A stretch of 64,000 nucleotides of DNA from Micromonospora sp. C31 (GCF_018070575.1 NZ_JAGPXN010000001.1:806001-870000); one strand, 5' to 3'. Positions 24,858 through 32,757 are shown, counted from the stretch's first letter. Notes: generated from the sequence alone by a model not told the origin. A program made the numbers and translations.

Positions 24858-26543
24858 TCACGCGTGCCGGCGGGACTGCACGACGCGGAACCGGTTGGCC
24901 ACGTAGGCGCCGTCGGTGAGCGCGGAGTTGGCCGCCGCGTTGGCGCCGCTGCCGTGGAAGTCGGAGAAGGCCGCCGACTGGTTGACGAAGACCCCGCCGG
25001 TGAGGTTGCAGGACAGGTGCACCCCGACCTCGATCGCCGTCGCCTCGGCCGCGTTCAGGACCGCCTCGTCGGTGGAGTAGACCGCCGCGGTGAGCGCGCC
25101 CTTCTCGCCGACCGTGGAGCGCAGCACCTCCAGACTGTGCGCCGTGGAGTCCGTGGCGATGGCGAACGAGATCGGCCCGAACCACTCCTGCGAGTAGGTC
25201 GCGGTGTCGTCGGCCGCCAGCCGCACCACCGTCGGGGTGCGGACCACCGCGCCGGGGAAGGCGGGGTGCTCGACCGTACGCGACTCCAGCACCGCCTCGC
25301 CGACCTTGGTGACCGCGTCGAGGCGCTCCAGCACCCCGTCGTTGACGATCGCGCCGGTCATCTCCACCCCGCGCGCCGGATCGGCGGTGATCTTGGCGAC
25401 CGCCGCGGCGATCCCGCCGGCCACCTCGTCGAAGCTCTTGTGCCCCTGGTCGGTGGTGATGCCGTCGCGGGGGATCAGGATGTTCTGCGACGTGGTGCAC
25501 ATCTGACCGCTGTAGAGGGTCAGGGTGAAGCCGAGGTTGCGGCACATCCCGGCGAAGTCGTCGGTGGAGTCGATCACCACCGTGTTGAGGCCTGCCTTCT
25601 CGGTGTAGACGGCGGCCTGCCGGGCGTTGGCCTCCAGCCAGTCGCCGTACCCGGTCGAACCGGTGAAGTCGATGATCTTCACGGCCGGGTGCAGGGCCAG
25701 CGTGGAGGCGAGCTTCTCGCCGGGGGCCTCGGGGGCGAGCAGCACCAGATTCGGGTCGAAGCCGGCCTCGGCGAGCACCTCCCGGGCGTACTTCACCGTG
25801 ATCGCCAGCGGCAGCACCGCGCGCGGGTGCGGCTTGACGACCACCGGGTTGCCGGTGACCAGCGAGGCGAACAGCCCGGGGTACGAGTTCCAGGTCGGGA
25901 AGGTGTTGCAGCCGATCACCAGCGCCACGCCACGCGGCACCACGTGGAAGGTCTTGGTCATCCGCAGCGGGTCGCCCTTGCCGGCCGCCTTCTCCCAGCC
26001 CGCCGTCCCCGGGTGCCGGGTCATCTCCGCGTACGCGTAGGCGACCGCCTCCAGCGCGCGGTCGAGCGCGTGCGCGCCGCCGGCCTGGAAGGCCATCACG
26101 AAGGCCTGGCCGCTGGTGAACTGCACCGCGTTGGCCAGCTCGAAGATGTGCTTGTGCAGCCGGTCGAGGATCTCCAGGCAGACTCCCGCCCGGGCCTGCG
26201 GACCGGCGTCGCGCCAGCCGGGCAGGGCGGCGGAGGCGGCGGCGACCAGCTCGTCGGCGCCGGCGTGCGGGTAGCGGACGTTCAGCTCGACGCCGAACGG
26301 GCTGGTCTCGGTGGCGACCCGGTCGGCCGTGCCCGGCTGGTCGAGGGGGAAGTCACCGCCGAGGTACGCCTCGAAGGCGGCCTTGCCGTCGGCGGCGGCG
26401 GTCTCGCCGTAGACCCGAGGGCTGGGCGACTCGGGGTAGGCGGACCAGTACCCGCGCTCCGTGATGGCGGTCAGCGCCCGGGTCAGGGTGTCGGCGTGCC
26501 TGTCGTACAGGGGGTGCGGGGTCTCCGTCATGCCCGCCATCAT
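24858..26543 (-). CDS. paaN: PaaN-type aldehyde dehydrogenase
   Basis: 561 residues of the PaaN subfamily of aldehyde dehydrogenases. The cofactor region includes GVALVIGCNTFPTWNSYPGLFASLVTGNPVVVKPHP and IDFTGSTGYGDWLE; the nucleophile Cys is likely in YSGQMCTTSQN, and EWFGPISF gives a conserved Glu. PaaN oxidises the ring-opened aldehyde in phenylacetyl-CoA breakdown or a related aldehyde. No other paa genes are in the window, so its pathway role is uncertain. The start could be either of two adjacent ATGs or the ATG four codons later (MTETPHPLY). Confidence 0.85.
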   Translation of the reverse strand: MMAGMTETPHPLYDRHADTLTRALTAITERGYWSAYPESPSPRVYGETAAADGKAAFEAYLGGDFPLDQPGTADRVATETSPFGVELNVRYPHAGADELVAAASAALPGWRDAGPQARAGVCLEILDRLHKHIFELANAVQFTSGQAFVMAFQAGGAHALDRALEAVAYAYAEMTRHPGTAGWEKAAGKGDPLRMTKTFHVVPRGVALVIGCNTFPTWNSYPGLFASLVTGNPVVVKPHPRAVLPLAITVKYAREVLAEAGFDPNLVLLAPEAPGEKLASTLALHPAVKIIDFTGSTGYGDWLEANARQAAVYTEKAGLNTVVIDSTDDFAGMCRNLGFTLTLYSGQMCTTSQNILIPRDGITTDQGHKSFDEVAGGIAAAVAKITADPARGVEMTGAIVNDGVLERLDAVTKVGEAVLESRTVEHPAFPGAVVRTPTVVRLAADDTATYSQEWFGPISFAIATDSTAHSLEVLRSTVGEKGALTAAVYSTDEAVLNAAEATAIEVGVHLSCNLTGGVFVNQSAAFSDFHGSGANAAANSALTDGAYVANRFRVVQSRRHA

Positions 26544-26583
26544 GCAACAGAAAGGCCCAGGATCAGTAGGGGCGTGTCACAAC

Positions 26584-27603
26584 TCAGATGGTGAGCTGCC
26601 AGTCGGTCCAGCCGTCGACGGGGCGGAACCCGAGCTGCTCGTTGATGCGCACCATGTGGCCGTTCTCCGCCGCGTTGAAGGTGTCGATCGCGCGTACCGC
26701 CGGCTCGTTGGCCAGCAGGTGGCGCAGGTTCCCGACCTTGGCGAGCAGGCCGAGCCGGTGCCCGCGGTGCGCCGGGTCGACGATGGTGATCTGCTGGAAC
26801 GCGTGCCAGTCGGCCGAGGCGCCCACGTCGAGCAGGGTCCAGGCGACCAGTCGTCCGGACGCCTCGTGGCGCACCGCCGTGTGGTAGCGCCGCCGCCCCC
26901 GCGCGTCCAGCGCCCGCTCGGTGCCCCGGACGCGGTCGGCGTCGATCCGCTCCGGCTCCCACTGCAGGTCGCCCAGGGGCGCGTCGGTCATCAGCCGACC
27001 GTCGAGGTAGGCGATGTCGGCGACGTACTGCTCGGGGGTGTGCCCCTGCCAGCGCAGGACGCGGTAGCCGGCGGCCCGCTCCCGGGCCTCGGCCAGCGTG
27101 GCGGCCGGGCCGTCGTGGTCGAGCCGGGTGGTGTCGAGCCGGCGGCGGACCTCGGCCAGCGCCGGCCGGGCGCCGGTCGACGCGGCGAAGGCGGCGCCGG
27201 CCGGGGAGCGCGCCGGACCGCCGGGCAGCGCGGAGACCGCCATCGCCAGCACCCGCTTGCGGCCCCGCTCGCGCAGCAGGCGTACGGCGTGCTCGTGCAG
27301 CGCGCGGCCGACACCACGACGCCGGTACTCCGGGTGCACGGTCACCTCGGCCGTGGCGTTCTCGGTGTTGTCGAGCTGCGGCAGGTCCAGCGCGAGGTAG
27401 CCGGCCGGCACGCCGTCGAGCCGGGCCAGCGCCCAGAGCGGCTCGTTGCCCGGCATCGGGTGCCGGACCGCCGCCTCGAAGCGCCGCCGGCAGAAGGGCG
27501 GGAAGTCCGGCAGGTCGACGTCGTTGGCCGCCGCGCCGATCCGGTACGCCTCGTCGATCGCGGCCTGGTCGCCGGCGTCGATGGGCGCGATCACGATGCT
27601 CAT
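26584..27603 (-). CDS. tandem GNAT-family N-acetyltransferase with structured 5' leader
   Basis: 339 residues, two GNAT units. The N-terminal unit has VHPEYRRRGVGRALHEHAVRLL; the C-terminal unit has IVDPAHRGHRLGLLAKVGNL followed by FNAAENGHMVRINEQLGFRPVDGW. Such paired acetyltransferases are common in actinobacteria and mostly uncharacterised. ATG at 27603 is chosen because the domain begins at once; it lacks a clear Shine-Dalgarno. About 145 nt of leader with several stable hairpins separates it from a TTGACG-N17-CAAGAT promoter, suggesting regulation after initiation of transcription. Confidence 0.82.
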   Translation of the reverse strand: MSIVIAPIDAGDQAAIDEAYRIGAAANDVDLPDFPPFCRRRFEAAVRHPMPGNEPLWALARLDGVPAGYLALDLPQLDNTENATAEVTVHPEYRRRGVGRALHEHAVRLLRERGRKRVLAMAVSALPGGPARSPAGAAFAASTGARPALAEVRRRLDTTRLDHDGPAATLAEARERAAGYRVLRWQGHTPEQYVADIAYLDGRLMTDAPLGDLQWEPERIDADRVRGTERALDARGRRRYHTAVRHEASGRLVAWTLLDVGASADWHAFQQITIVDPAHRGHRLGLLAKVGNLRHLLANEPAVRAIDTFNAAENGHMVRINEQLGFRPVDGWTDWQLTI

Positions 27604-27628
27604 CGGCTGAGGGTGCGCCACCCGACGA

Positions 27629-27663
27629 CGATCGGGCCAGCGAATTAACCGCTGGCCCGATCG
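27629..27663 (-). terminator. 14-bp perfect hairpin in leader (attenuator candidate)
   Basis: CGATCGGGCCAGCG and CGCTGGCCCGATCG are perfect inverse complements around the loop AATTAAC. The hairpin lies 25 nt upstream of the GNAT start codon, and directly 3' of the folded element at 27674-27745. It has no T-tract, so it may be an attenuator, a terminator of the upstream thrC unit, or an operator. Confidence 0.55.
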
Positions 27664-27673
27664 GAAGTTGGTC

Positions 27674-27745
27674 GGGAGGGACGATCGCACAACGCCTTCG
27701 GCGTTGGGTCGCAAGAACTGAAAGTCTCCGGCGATACGCCCTCCC
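27674..27745 (-). ncRNA. structured RNA element, possible riboswitch or attenuator leader
   Basis: Read on the minus strand, a 7-bp closing stem (GGGAGGG / CCCTCCC), a symmetric 3x3 internal loop (CGT / CGT), a 5-bp stem (ATCGC / GCGAT), and an internal junction. The junction holds a 7-bp hairpin with GAA loop (CAACGCC / GGCGTTG) and a short ACT-TTC-AGT hairpin whose loop is complementary to GAA. The predicted transcription start is within a few nt of its 5' end. I recognise no known riboswitch class. Confidence 0.5.
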
Positions 27746-27754
27746 GCACGGAGC

Positions 27755-27783
27755 ATCTTGCGCCGTCCGGTTCCTGCCGTCAA
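27755..27783 (-). promoter_or_regulatory. promoter of the structured leader
   Basis: TTGACG (27778-27783), 17-bp spacer, CAAGAT (27755-27760) on the minus strand. The -35 box is near consensus; the -10 box is weaker. Confidence 0.5.
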
Positions 27784-27876
27784 GTCCTTGTCGGCGCGTT
27801 TTCCGCACACACAGCGAAAACCCAGGCACCCCCCGAATCCCCCGCCCCCGCCCTCGGCCCGCCCCGGGACCCGAGC

Positions 27877-27939
27877 GTCGATCATGAGGTTGGCGGGCGA
27901 GGTCGATCGGCGAACGGCGCCGCCCACCTCGTGATCGAC
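27877..27939. repeat. dispersed imperfect inverted repeat (copy 2)
   Basis: Arms 27877-27896 (GTCGATCATGAGGTTGGCGG) and 27920-27939 match as inverted repeats at 18 of 20 positions, with a 23-nt loop. It lies 14 bp beyond the thrC stop codon, so it may end or stabilise that transcript. The rest of the 27604-27952 gap is the leader described above and unremarkable sequence. Confidence 0.7.
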
Positions 27940-27952
27940 GGGGCGGGGCGGG

Positions 27953-29239
27953 TCAGCCGAGGAGGCCGGCGTCGCGGGCGGCGCGCAGCGAGGGCCTGAT
28001 GCGGTGGGTGGGGCCGACCTCGCCGGCCACCGCGTCGAGGGTCTTGAGGCCCTCGCCCGTGTTGAAGACGACGGTCTCCGCGGCCGGATCCAGGCGACCC
28101 GACTCGACCAGCTTGCGCAGCACGGCCACGGTCACCCCACCGGCGGTCTCGGCGAAGACGCCGGTGGTGCGGGCCAGCAGGCGGATGCCGGCGCGGATCT
28201 CGTCGTCGTCGGCGTACTCCATCCAGCCCCCGGTCCGGCGTACCGCCTCCAGGGCGTAGACACCGGCGGCCGGGTCGCCGATGTTGAGGGACTTGGCGAT
28301 GCCGGCCGGCCGGACGGGGGTGATGGTGTCGGTGTCGGCGTGCAGGGCGGTGGCGATCGGGTTGCAGCCGGCCGACTGCGCGCCGAACACCTTCCAGCCG
28401 CCGGCGGGCGCCTCGACCAGGCCGATCTCGACCAGCTCGGTGAACGCCTTGTCGATCTTGGTGAGCAGCTCGCCGGAGGCCATCGGGATCACCACCTGCG
28501 CGGGGATCCGCCAGCCGAGCTGCTCGGCCACCTCGTAGCCGAGCGTCTTCGAGCCCTCGGCGTAGTAGGGGCGCACGTTGACGTTGACGAACGCGGTGTC
28601 CTCGAACTCGTCCGTCTCGACCAGCTCGCCGCAGAGCCGGTTCACGTCGTCGTACGAGCCGTCGATGGCGACCAGCTCGCCGCCGTAGACGGCGGTGGTG
28701 ATGACCTTGCCCTGTTCCAGGTCGCCGGGGATGAACACGACCGACGGCGCACCGGCCCGGGCGGCGTGCGCGGCCACCGAGTTGGCCAGGTTGCCGGTGG
28801 AGGCGCAGGCGTAGCGGTTGAAGCCGAGCGCGTGGGCGGCGGTCAACGCCACCGACACCACCCGGTCCTTGAACGAGTGGGTGGGGTTGGCGCTGTCGTC
28901 CTTGACCCAGAGTGGGGCGGTGATGCCCAGCTCGGTGGCCAGGTGCGGGGCGGCCACCAGCGGGGTGAAGCCGGGATCGAGGGTGACCCGGGTGGCCGGG
29001 TCCTGGCCGGCGGGCAGCAGCGCCGCGTACCGCCAGATGTTCTGCGGGCCCGCCTCGATCTGCTCCCGGGTGACCGTCGCCAGCACCGCCGCGTCGTAGT
29101 CGACCTCCAGCGGGCCGAAACATTCGTAGCAGGCGTGCTGGGCGGCGAGCGGGTAGCGCGCCGAACAGGCGCGGCAGACCAGGGCGCGGGCGGGGCTGGC
29201 GGTGGTGTCGATGCCGGCGGGGGCGAACGTCGACGTCAT
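27953..29239 (-). CDS. thrC: threonine synthase with N-terminal zinc ribbon
   Basis: 428 residues. Four cysteines (CRACSARYPLAAQHACYECFG) form a zinc-ribbon-like N-terminus. The PLP lysine is in NPTHSFKDRVV, the phosphate-binding region is CASTGNLANSVAAHAARAG, and the C-terminus shows ETAGGVTVAVLRKL. The enzyme converts O-phosphohomoserine to threonine, competing with methionine synthesis for the same precursor. Expression is controlled by a SAM riboswitch whose closing stem overlaps the ribosome site. No thrA or thrB is adjacent. Zinc-ribbon members also include relatives of uncertain function, so the activity should be tested. Confidence 0.87.
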   Translation of the reverse strand: MTSTFAPAGIDTTASPARALVCRACSARYPLAAQHACYECFGPLEVDYDAAVLATVTREQIEAGPQNIWRYAALLPAGQDPATRVTLDPGFTPLVAAPHLATELGITAPLWVKDDSANPTHSFKDRVVSVALTAAHALGFNRYACASTGNLANSVAAHAARAGAPSVVFIPGDLEQGKVITTAVYGGELVAIDGSYDDVNRLCGELVETDEFEDTAFVNVNVRPYYAEGSKTLGYEVAEQLGWRIPAQVVIPMASGELLTKIDKAFTELVEIGLVEAPAGGWKVFGAQSAGCNPIATALHADTDTITPVRPAGIAKSLNIGDPAAGVYALEAVRRTGGWMEYADDDEIRAGIRLLARTTGVFAETAGGVTVAVLRKLVESGRLDPAAETVVFNTGEGLKTLDAVAGEVGPTHRIRPSLRAARDAGLLG

Positions 29240-29251
29240 GTCGAGGGTCCT

Positions 29252-29383
29252 CTCATCTTCCCCCGCATCGCACCCTGCGGCGGGGACGGAATTGGCACCT
29301 GCCCCGCCGGTCGCTCTGCGATGAGCGCGCGGGGTGGTTGCCGGGGCGTCGTCGGGCCGTATCCCTCAGCCCCTCTGGATGAG
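29252..29383 (-). ncRNA. SAM riboswitch (SAM-I/S-box superfamily) upstream of thrC
   Basis: Minus-strand conserved blocks in order: CTCATCCAGAGGGGCTGAGG with kink-turn, GGCCCGACGACGCCCCGGCAACC, then GGTGCCAATTCC. P1 forms between CTCATC (29378-29383) and GATGAG (29252-29257). P2 is GGGGC / GCCCC, P3 CCCCGC / GCGGGG, and a further CCCCGC / GCGGGG stem follows, as in SAM-I. GAGAGGA (29248-29254), the thrC ribosome site, overlaps the 3' strand of P1, so SAM binding should block translation. Confidence 0.9.
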
Positions 29384-29495
29384 GTATGCAGTTGTGCCGT
29401 CGAGTCTAAGCACCGACGCCGTCCGGTTCGACGGGAGATCCCACGCTGTGAGCGATGCCGCAGCGGCTGGCGGACGACTGCTCGACGCTACGGAT

Positions 29496-29924
29496 TCAGG
29501 CGGTCACGGAGCGGGAGTCGGCCGGGCGCCGGGCAGGCAGCAGGGTGTCGAGCGCCCACGCGCCGGGACCGAACACGGCGATCAGCAGGAACGACCAGCA
29601 GAACAGGACGGCCAGTTCACCGCCGTTGCGCAGCGGGAGCAGCGCGTCGGGCTGGTGCACCACGAAGTACGCGTAGGCCATCGAGCCGGACGCCAGCAGG
29701 GCCGCCGCCCGGGTCAACAACCCGACGAGCACCAGCGCGCCGCAGACCGCCTGGATCAGCGCGGCCCACCACCCCGGCCACTCGCCGAGCGGAACCGCCT
29801 CGCCGGTGCCCTGGTTCCCACCGAGCACCCCGAGCAGCGACGCCAGGCCGTGGCAGAGGAAGAGCAGGCCGACGACGGCGCGGAACAGGGACAGGGCCGG
29901 GCCACCGATCCGGTCAACGAGCAT
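29496..29924 (-). CDS. DoxX-family membrane protein
   Basis: 142 residues with four membrane helices (LSLFRAVVGLLFLCHGLASLLG, WWAALIQAVCGALVLVGLLT, LASGSMAYAYFVVHQ, AVLFCWSFLLIAVFGPGAWALD). This matches the DoxX/SURF4 fold, which in Mycobacterium takes part in a membrane redox complex; no partner genes are adjacent here. GGAGGT lies 6 nt before the ATG. It is transcribed toward the thrC riboswitch region. Confidence 0.82.
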   Translation of the reverse strand: MLVDRIGGPALSLFRAVVGLLFLCHGLASLLGVLGGNQGTGEAVPLGEWPGWWAALIQAVCGALVLVGLLTRAAALLASGSMAYAYFVVHQPDALLPLRNGGELAVLFCWSFLLIAVFGPGAWALDTLLPARRPADSRSVTA

Positions 29925-30086
29925 CAGGGCACCTCCGGTCAGGACGACGGGACGGCACCAGGATGCCGCCAGGCATTCGGTGGTGTCGATTGGTTCCCTA
30001 TCCGTGGGAACGCTCCCAAGCATGCCGGCCGCCCGCTGGCGCGGGCCCGTTACGGTGCGGACACATCGACGGAAAGGACCACGCGA

Positions 30087-30836
30087 ATGCGGCGCAAGCT
30101 CGTCCCGGTGGTGGCGCTCTCCCTGGCCTGCCTGCTCGTGGCCACCACCGCCTGCTCCTCGGGAAACCGGAAGAAGCGGGGCCGGTCCACCGACCGGCCC
30201 GCCGGCACCGCCGTCGAGCGGGACGACGTCGACACCGCCCCGGCGACCATCCGGGCGACCCCGACCCCACGGCGCACCGGCGACCACCTCACCTGCGTCG
30301 AACTGCGCGACACCCGGGTCGGCAGCAGGAAGGTCCGCTACCGCGGGTACGCCGCCCCGATCCGCCTCGCCGACGGCCGCTGGTCCGACCGGGACGGCAC
30401 GACGGTGGAGTTGCAGCGGCCGTGCGCCGTCGGCGACCTCGACGGCGACGGCGCGGGCGACGCGGTGGGGGTGGTCGTGCTCGACGGTGGCGGCACCGGC
30501 CGCTTCTTCACCCTCGCCGCCTGGCGCAACGTCAAGGGCGAACCGGACTACCAGGCTCAGGTCGACCTCGGCGACCGCACCCCGGTGGAGAGCGTCAGCG
30601 TGCGCGACGGCAGAGCGACGGTGGTCTACCTGACCCGGCCGGCGGACGGCCCGATGGCGGAGCTGAGCATCCGCCGCACCGCCGTCTACCAGCTCCGGGG
30701 CGCGACGCTGGCCGAGCTGCGCCACACCGACGCCCGGGTGACCGACGCGTCCGGCGACGGGGACACCGCCGACTCGGGCACCGCACCGGACTCTCCCGAC
30801 TCCCCCACCCGCAAGCGCAGGCCCCGTTCCCGCTGA
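30087..30836 (+). CDS. lipoprotein with FG-GAP/calcium-loop-like motif
   Basis: 249 residues. The signal peptide RRKLVPVVALSLACLLVATTAC ends at a likely lipidated Cys23. A Thr/Pro/Arg linker leads to a folded domain with VGDLDGDGAGDAVGVVVLDGGG, which has the DxDGDGxxD spacing of calcium loops in FG-GAP or dockerin repeats. The C-terminus is acidic and then basic (SPDSPTRKRRPRSR). It is surface-anchored; function unknown. GGAAAGGA precedes the ATG. Confidence 0.7.
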   Translation: MRRKLVPVVALSLACLLVATTACSSGNRKKRGRSTDRPAGTAVERDDVDTAPATIRATPTPRRTGDHLTCVELRDTRVGSRKVRYRGYAAPIRLADGRWSDRDGTTVELQRPCAVGDLDGDGAGDAVGVVVLDGGGTGRFFTLAAWRNVKGEPDYQAQVDLGDRTPVESVSVRDGRATVVYLTRPADGPMAELSIRRTAVYQLRGATLAELRHTDARVTDASGDGDTADSGTAPDSPDSPTRKRRPRSR

Positions 30837-31156
30837 CCTGCCCGTTTCCGCTGACCTCCCCGCGACCGGGCCGCCTCCGCCCCGGGGCCCGCCGGTGGTT
30901 GCTGGCTCCGGCCGCGACGAGCACGCCCCCGTCCGGGCCGGTCCCACAGATGGGGCAGCTCGACAGCGCCCCACCGGCGAGCGGACCGAGGGCGGCGGCG
31001 GTGGGGCGGCCTTCGTGCGGGGCGGCTGAACCCCGGCAGCCGGATGTCCGGTACCCGGCCGCGCGGATGTCCGGTACCTGGCCGCGCGGGTGTCCGGGGC
31101 CTGGCGGAAGGGTGTCCAGGGCTCGGGCGGGGCCCGTCCGGTGCGATGATCGGACG
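30837..31156. other. gene-free stretch with repeats
   Basis: 320 bp without a credible gene. It contains GGGGCAGCTCGACAG (30952-30966), a 15-mer shared with the region at 61.0-61.2 kb, and a decaying 23-bp tandem repeat at 31041-31132. CCGTTCCCGCTGACCT-like sequence is also duplicated at its left edge. Confidence 0.7.
31041..31132. repeat. 23-bp intergenic tandem repeat, four copies
   Basis: Units start at 31041, 31064, 31087 and 31110. The first two differ at one base (CGGATGTCCGGTACC and CCGGATGTCCGGTACCTG versions); the third and fourth are progressively diverged but keep GTGTCCGGGG or GTGTCCAGGG. It precedes the DUF4232 lipoprotein gene. Confidence 0.75.
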
Positions 31157-31885
31157 ATGGTGACGGCAACGGCAAAAACGAGCCCCACGCGCCGACCCAC
31201 ACCGCGCTCGCGCCGGGCAGTCCCCGGTCCGGTCCGGACGGTCCGGGTCGGCGTCGCGGTCGCCGGCCTCGTCCTGCTCGGCGCCTGCGCGCCGGGGCCC
31301 GGCGCGGTGCCGGCAGACCCACAGCCAGCCAACCCGCAGCCGGCCGAACCCCAGCCGGTCGAGCCGATGCCCACCGTCGCCCGGCTGGCCGACCCACGGC
31401 CGGGCGAACCACCGTCGCGCCGGACGGCGTCCGACCCCGCGGGCGAATGCCCGGAGTCCGGCGTACGGATCACGTCACCGGGCGGCAGTGCCGCGGTGGG
31501 ACTGCGGGCGCTCAGTCTGCGACTGGTCAACTGCGGCACGAAGCCCTACCGGCTGAACGGCTACCCGGTGCCGCGTCTCTACGACGGTGACGGCGATCCG
31601 ATACCCGTCCGGGTCGTCGACGGGGCCGAGGAGATCACGTCGGGCTTCGACGCCCCGCCCCGGCCGCTGACCCTACGGCCCGGCGAACGAGCTGTGGCCA
31701 CCGTACTCTGGCGTAACCTCGTCACCGAGTCGACGGTCGTCGCCACCAACGGCGAGCGCCTGGAGATCGCGCCCGCCAAGGGCCGACCCACGCAGGTGGT
31801 GGGCCTCGACGGGCCGATCGACCTCGGCAACACGGGCCGAATCGGGGTCAGCGCCTGGAAGAAGGCGACCGACCCGGCGCCCTAA
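31157..31885 (+). CDS. DUF4232-type lipoprotein
   Basis: 242 residues. A basic N-terminus and TVRVGVAVAGLVLLGACAP give a lipobox (LGAC). A Pro-rich linker with repeated PQPAEPQPVEP follows. The C-terminal beta-sandwich matches DUF4232: LRLVNCGTKPYRLNGYPVPRLYDGDG and LRPGERAVATVLWRN. The function is unknown; these are actinobacterial cell-surface proteins. Its TAA stop overlaps by 2 bp the TAG stop of the convergent ABC permease. Confidence 0.82.
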   Translation: MVTATAKTSPTRRPTPRSRRAVPGPVRTVRVGVAVAGLVLLGACAPGPGAVPADPQPANPQPAEPQPVEPMPTVARLADPRPGEPPSRRTASDPAGECPESGVRITSPGGSAAVGLRALSLRLVNCGTKPYRLNGYPVPRLYDGDGDPIPVRVVDGAEEITSGFDAPPRPLTLRPGERAVATVLWRNLVTESTVVATNGERLEIAPAKGRPTQVVGLDGPIDLGNTGRIGVSAWKKATDPAP

Positions 31886-32757
31886 CTGGTGATGTCCTTA
31901 CGGGTGAAGCGCCAGAACGCCAGGCCCCAGAACAGCGTCGCGTAACTGATCGCGGAGATCGCGCCGCGTACCACGTCGTCGGTCTGCACCGGCGTCGACA
32001 GCAGCCCCAGCCAGGCGGTGCTGTAGTGCGTCGGCAGGAACGCGCGCAGCGCGCCCAGCGCGGTGATCTGGTCGAGGATGCTGGAGAGGATCCAGAGCAG
32101 CACCGCGCCGCCGACCGCGCCGAGCGCGGCGTCCGTCACCACCGACAGCAGGAACGCCAGGCCGGCCACCACCAGGAGTACGACCGCCAAATAGCCGAGC
32201 ACGCCCAGCAGCCGCAGCAGCCCCTCGCCCGGTTCGAGCTGGGCCGCCACCGTGCTGCGCAACGGCTCCCAGCCGTAGCGCAACGTGCCGATCAGCAGGG
32301 CGGTGCCGGCGAGCAGCAGCAGCGCCAGGGCCGAGTAGACGAGCGCGACCACCAGCTTCACCGTCAGCAGGCGGGCCCGGGGCACCGGCACCGCCAGCAG
32401 GTAGCGCAGGCTGCCCCAGCTCGCCTCGCTGGCCACCGTGTCACCGCAGAACAGGGCCACCACCACGACCATCAGGAACGACGCCGAGACGAAGATGGTG
32501 AAGAGCGTGAAGTTCAGCCCGCCCGACGTGGCGAACTCCACCAGGCTGCCGAACTCGCCGCGCCCGTTGTCGTCGTCGTCGCCCGTGTCGAACTGGAACG
32601 CGATCAGGATGATCAACGGCAGCAGCACCATGAACCCGAGGGCGAGCTGCGTACGCCGCCGGGACGCCTGCCGCCGGAACTCGGCGCCGAACGGCATGGT
32701 CGCCGACGGCCGGTAGCCGGCCGCCGCGCCCGCCGTGGGTGACGTGCCCGCCATCAT
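31882..32757 (-). CDS. ABC transporter permease (ABC-2 type)
   Basis: 291 residues with six membrane helices and the ABC-2 pattern: FRRQASRRRTQLALGFMVLLPLIIL, then SEASWGSLRYLLAVPVPRARLLTVK before the third helix. A large extracytoplasmic loop lies after the first helix (FDTGDDDDNGRGEF). It pairs with the fused hydrolase-ABC ATPase immediately upstream; start and stop overlap as ATGA, indicating translational coupling. The substrate is unknown. Confidence 0.87.
   Translation of the reverse strand: MMAGTSPTAGAAAGYRPSATMPFGAEFRRQASRRRTQLALGFMVLLPLIILIAFQFDTGDDDDNGRGEFGSLVEFATSGGLNFTLFTIFVSASFLMVVVVALFCGDTVASEASWGSLRYLLAVPVPRARLLTVKLVVALVYSALALLLLAGTALLIGTLRYGWEPLRSTVAAQLEPGEGLLRLLGVLGYLAVVLLVVAGLAFLLSVVTDAALGAVGGAVLLWILSSILDQITALGALRAFLPTHYSTAWLGLLSTPVQTDDVVRGAISAISYATLFWGLAFWRFTRKDITS

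Noticed and set aside
24858..26543. A phenylacetate degradation cluster
   Set aside because: Only the paaN-type gene is present. Neighbours are acetyltransferases and thrC, with no ring-oxygenase, ligase or hydratase genes.
27674..27745. Assigning the leader to the guanidine, ZTP, c-di-GMP, cobalamin or T-box class
   Set aside because: None of the conserved sequence blocks of these classes that I know could be found, so it is left unassigned.
26584..27927. Extending the tandem GNAT protein upstream to 27927
   Set aside because: The frame is open but the added 108 residues have no family resemblance, and the sequence folds as a leader with its own promoter. The domain begins at the ATG at 27603.
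28004..31885. A plus-strand open frame of nearly 1300 codons
   Set aside because: Only its end (31157-31885) encodes a recognisable lipoprotein. The remainder lies antisense to thrC and across intergenic and riboswitch sequence.
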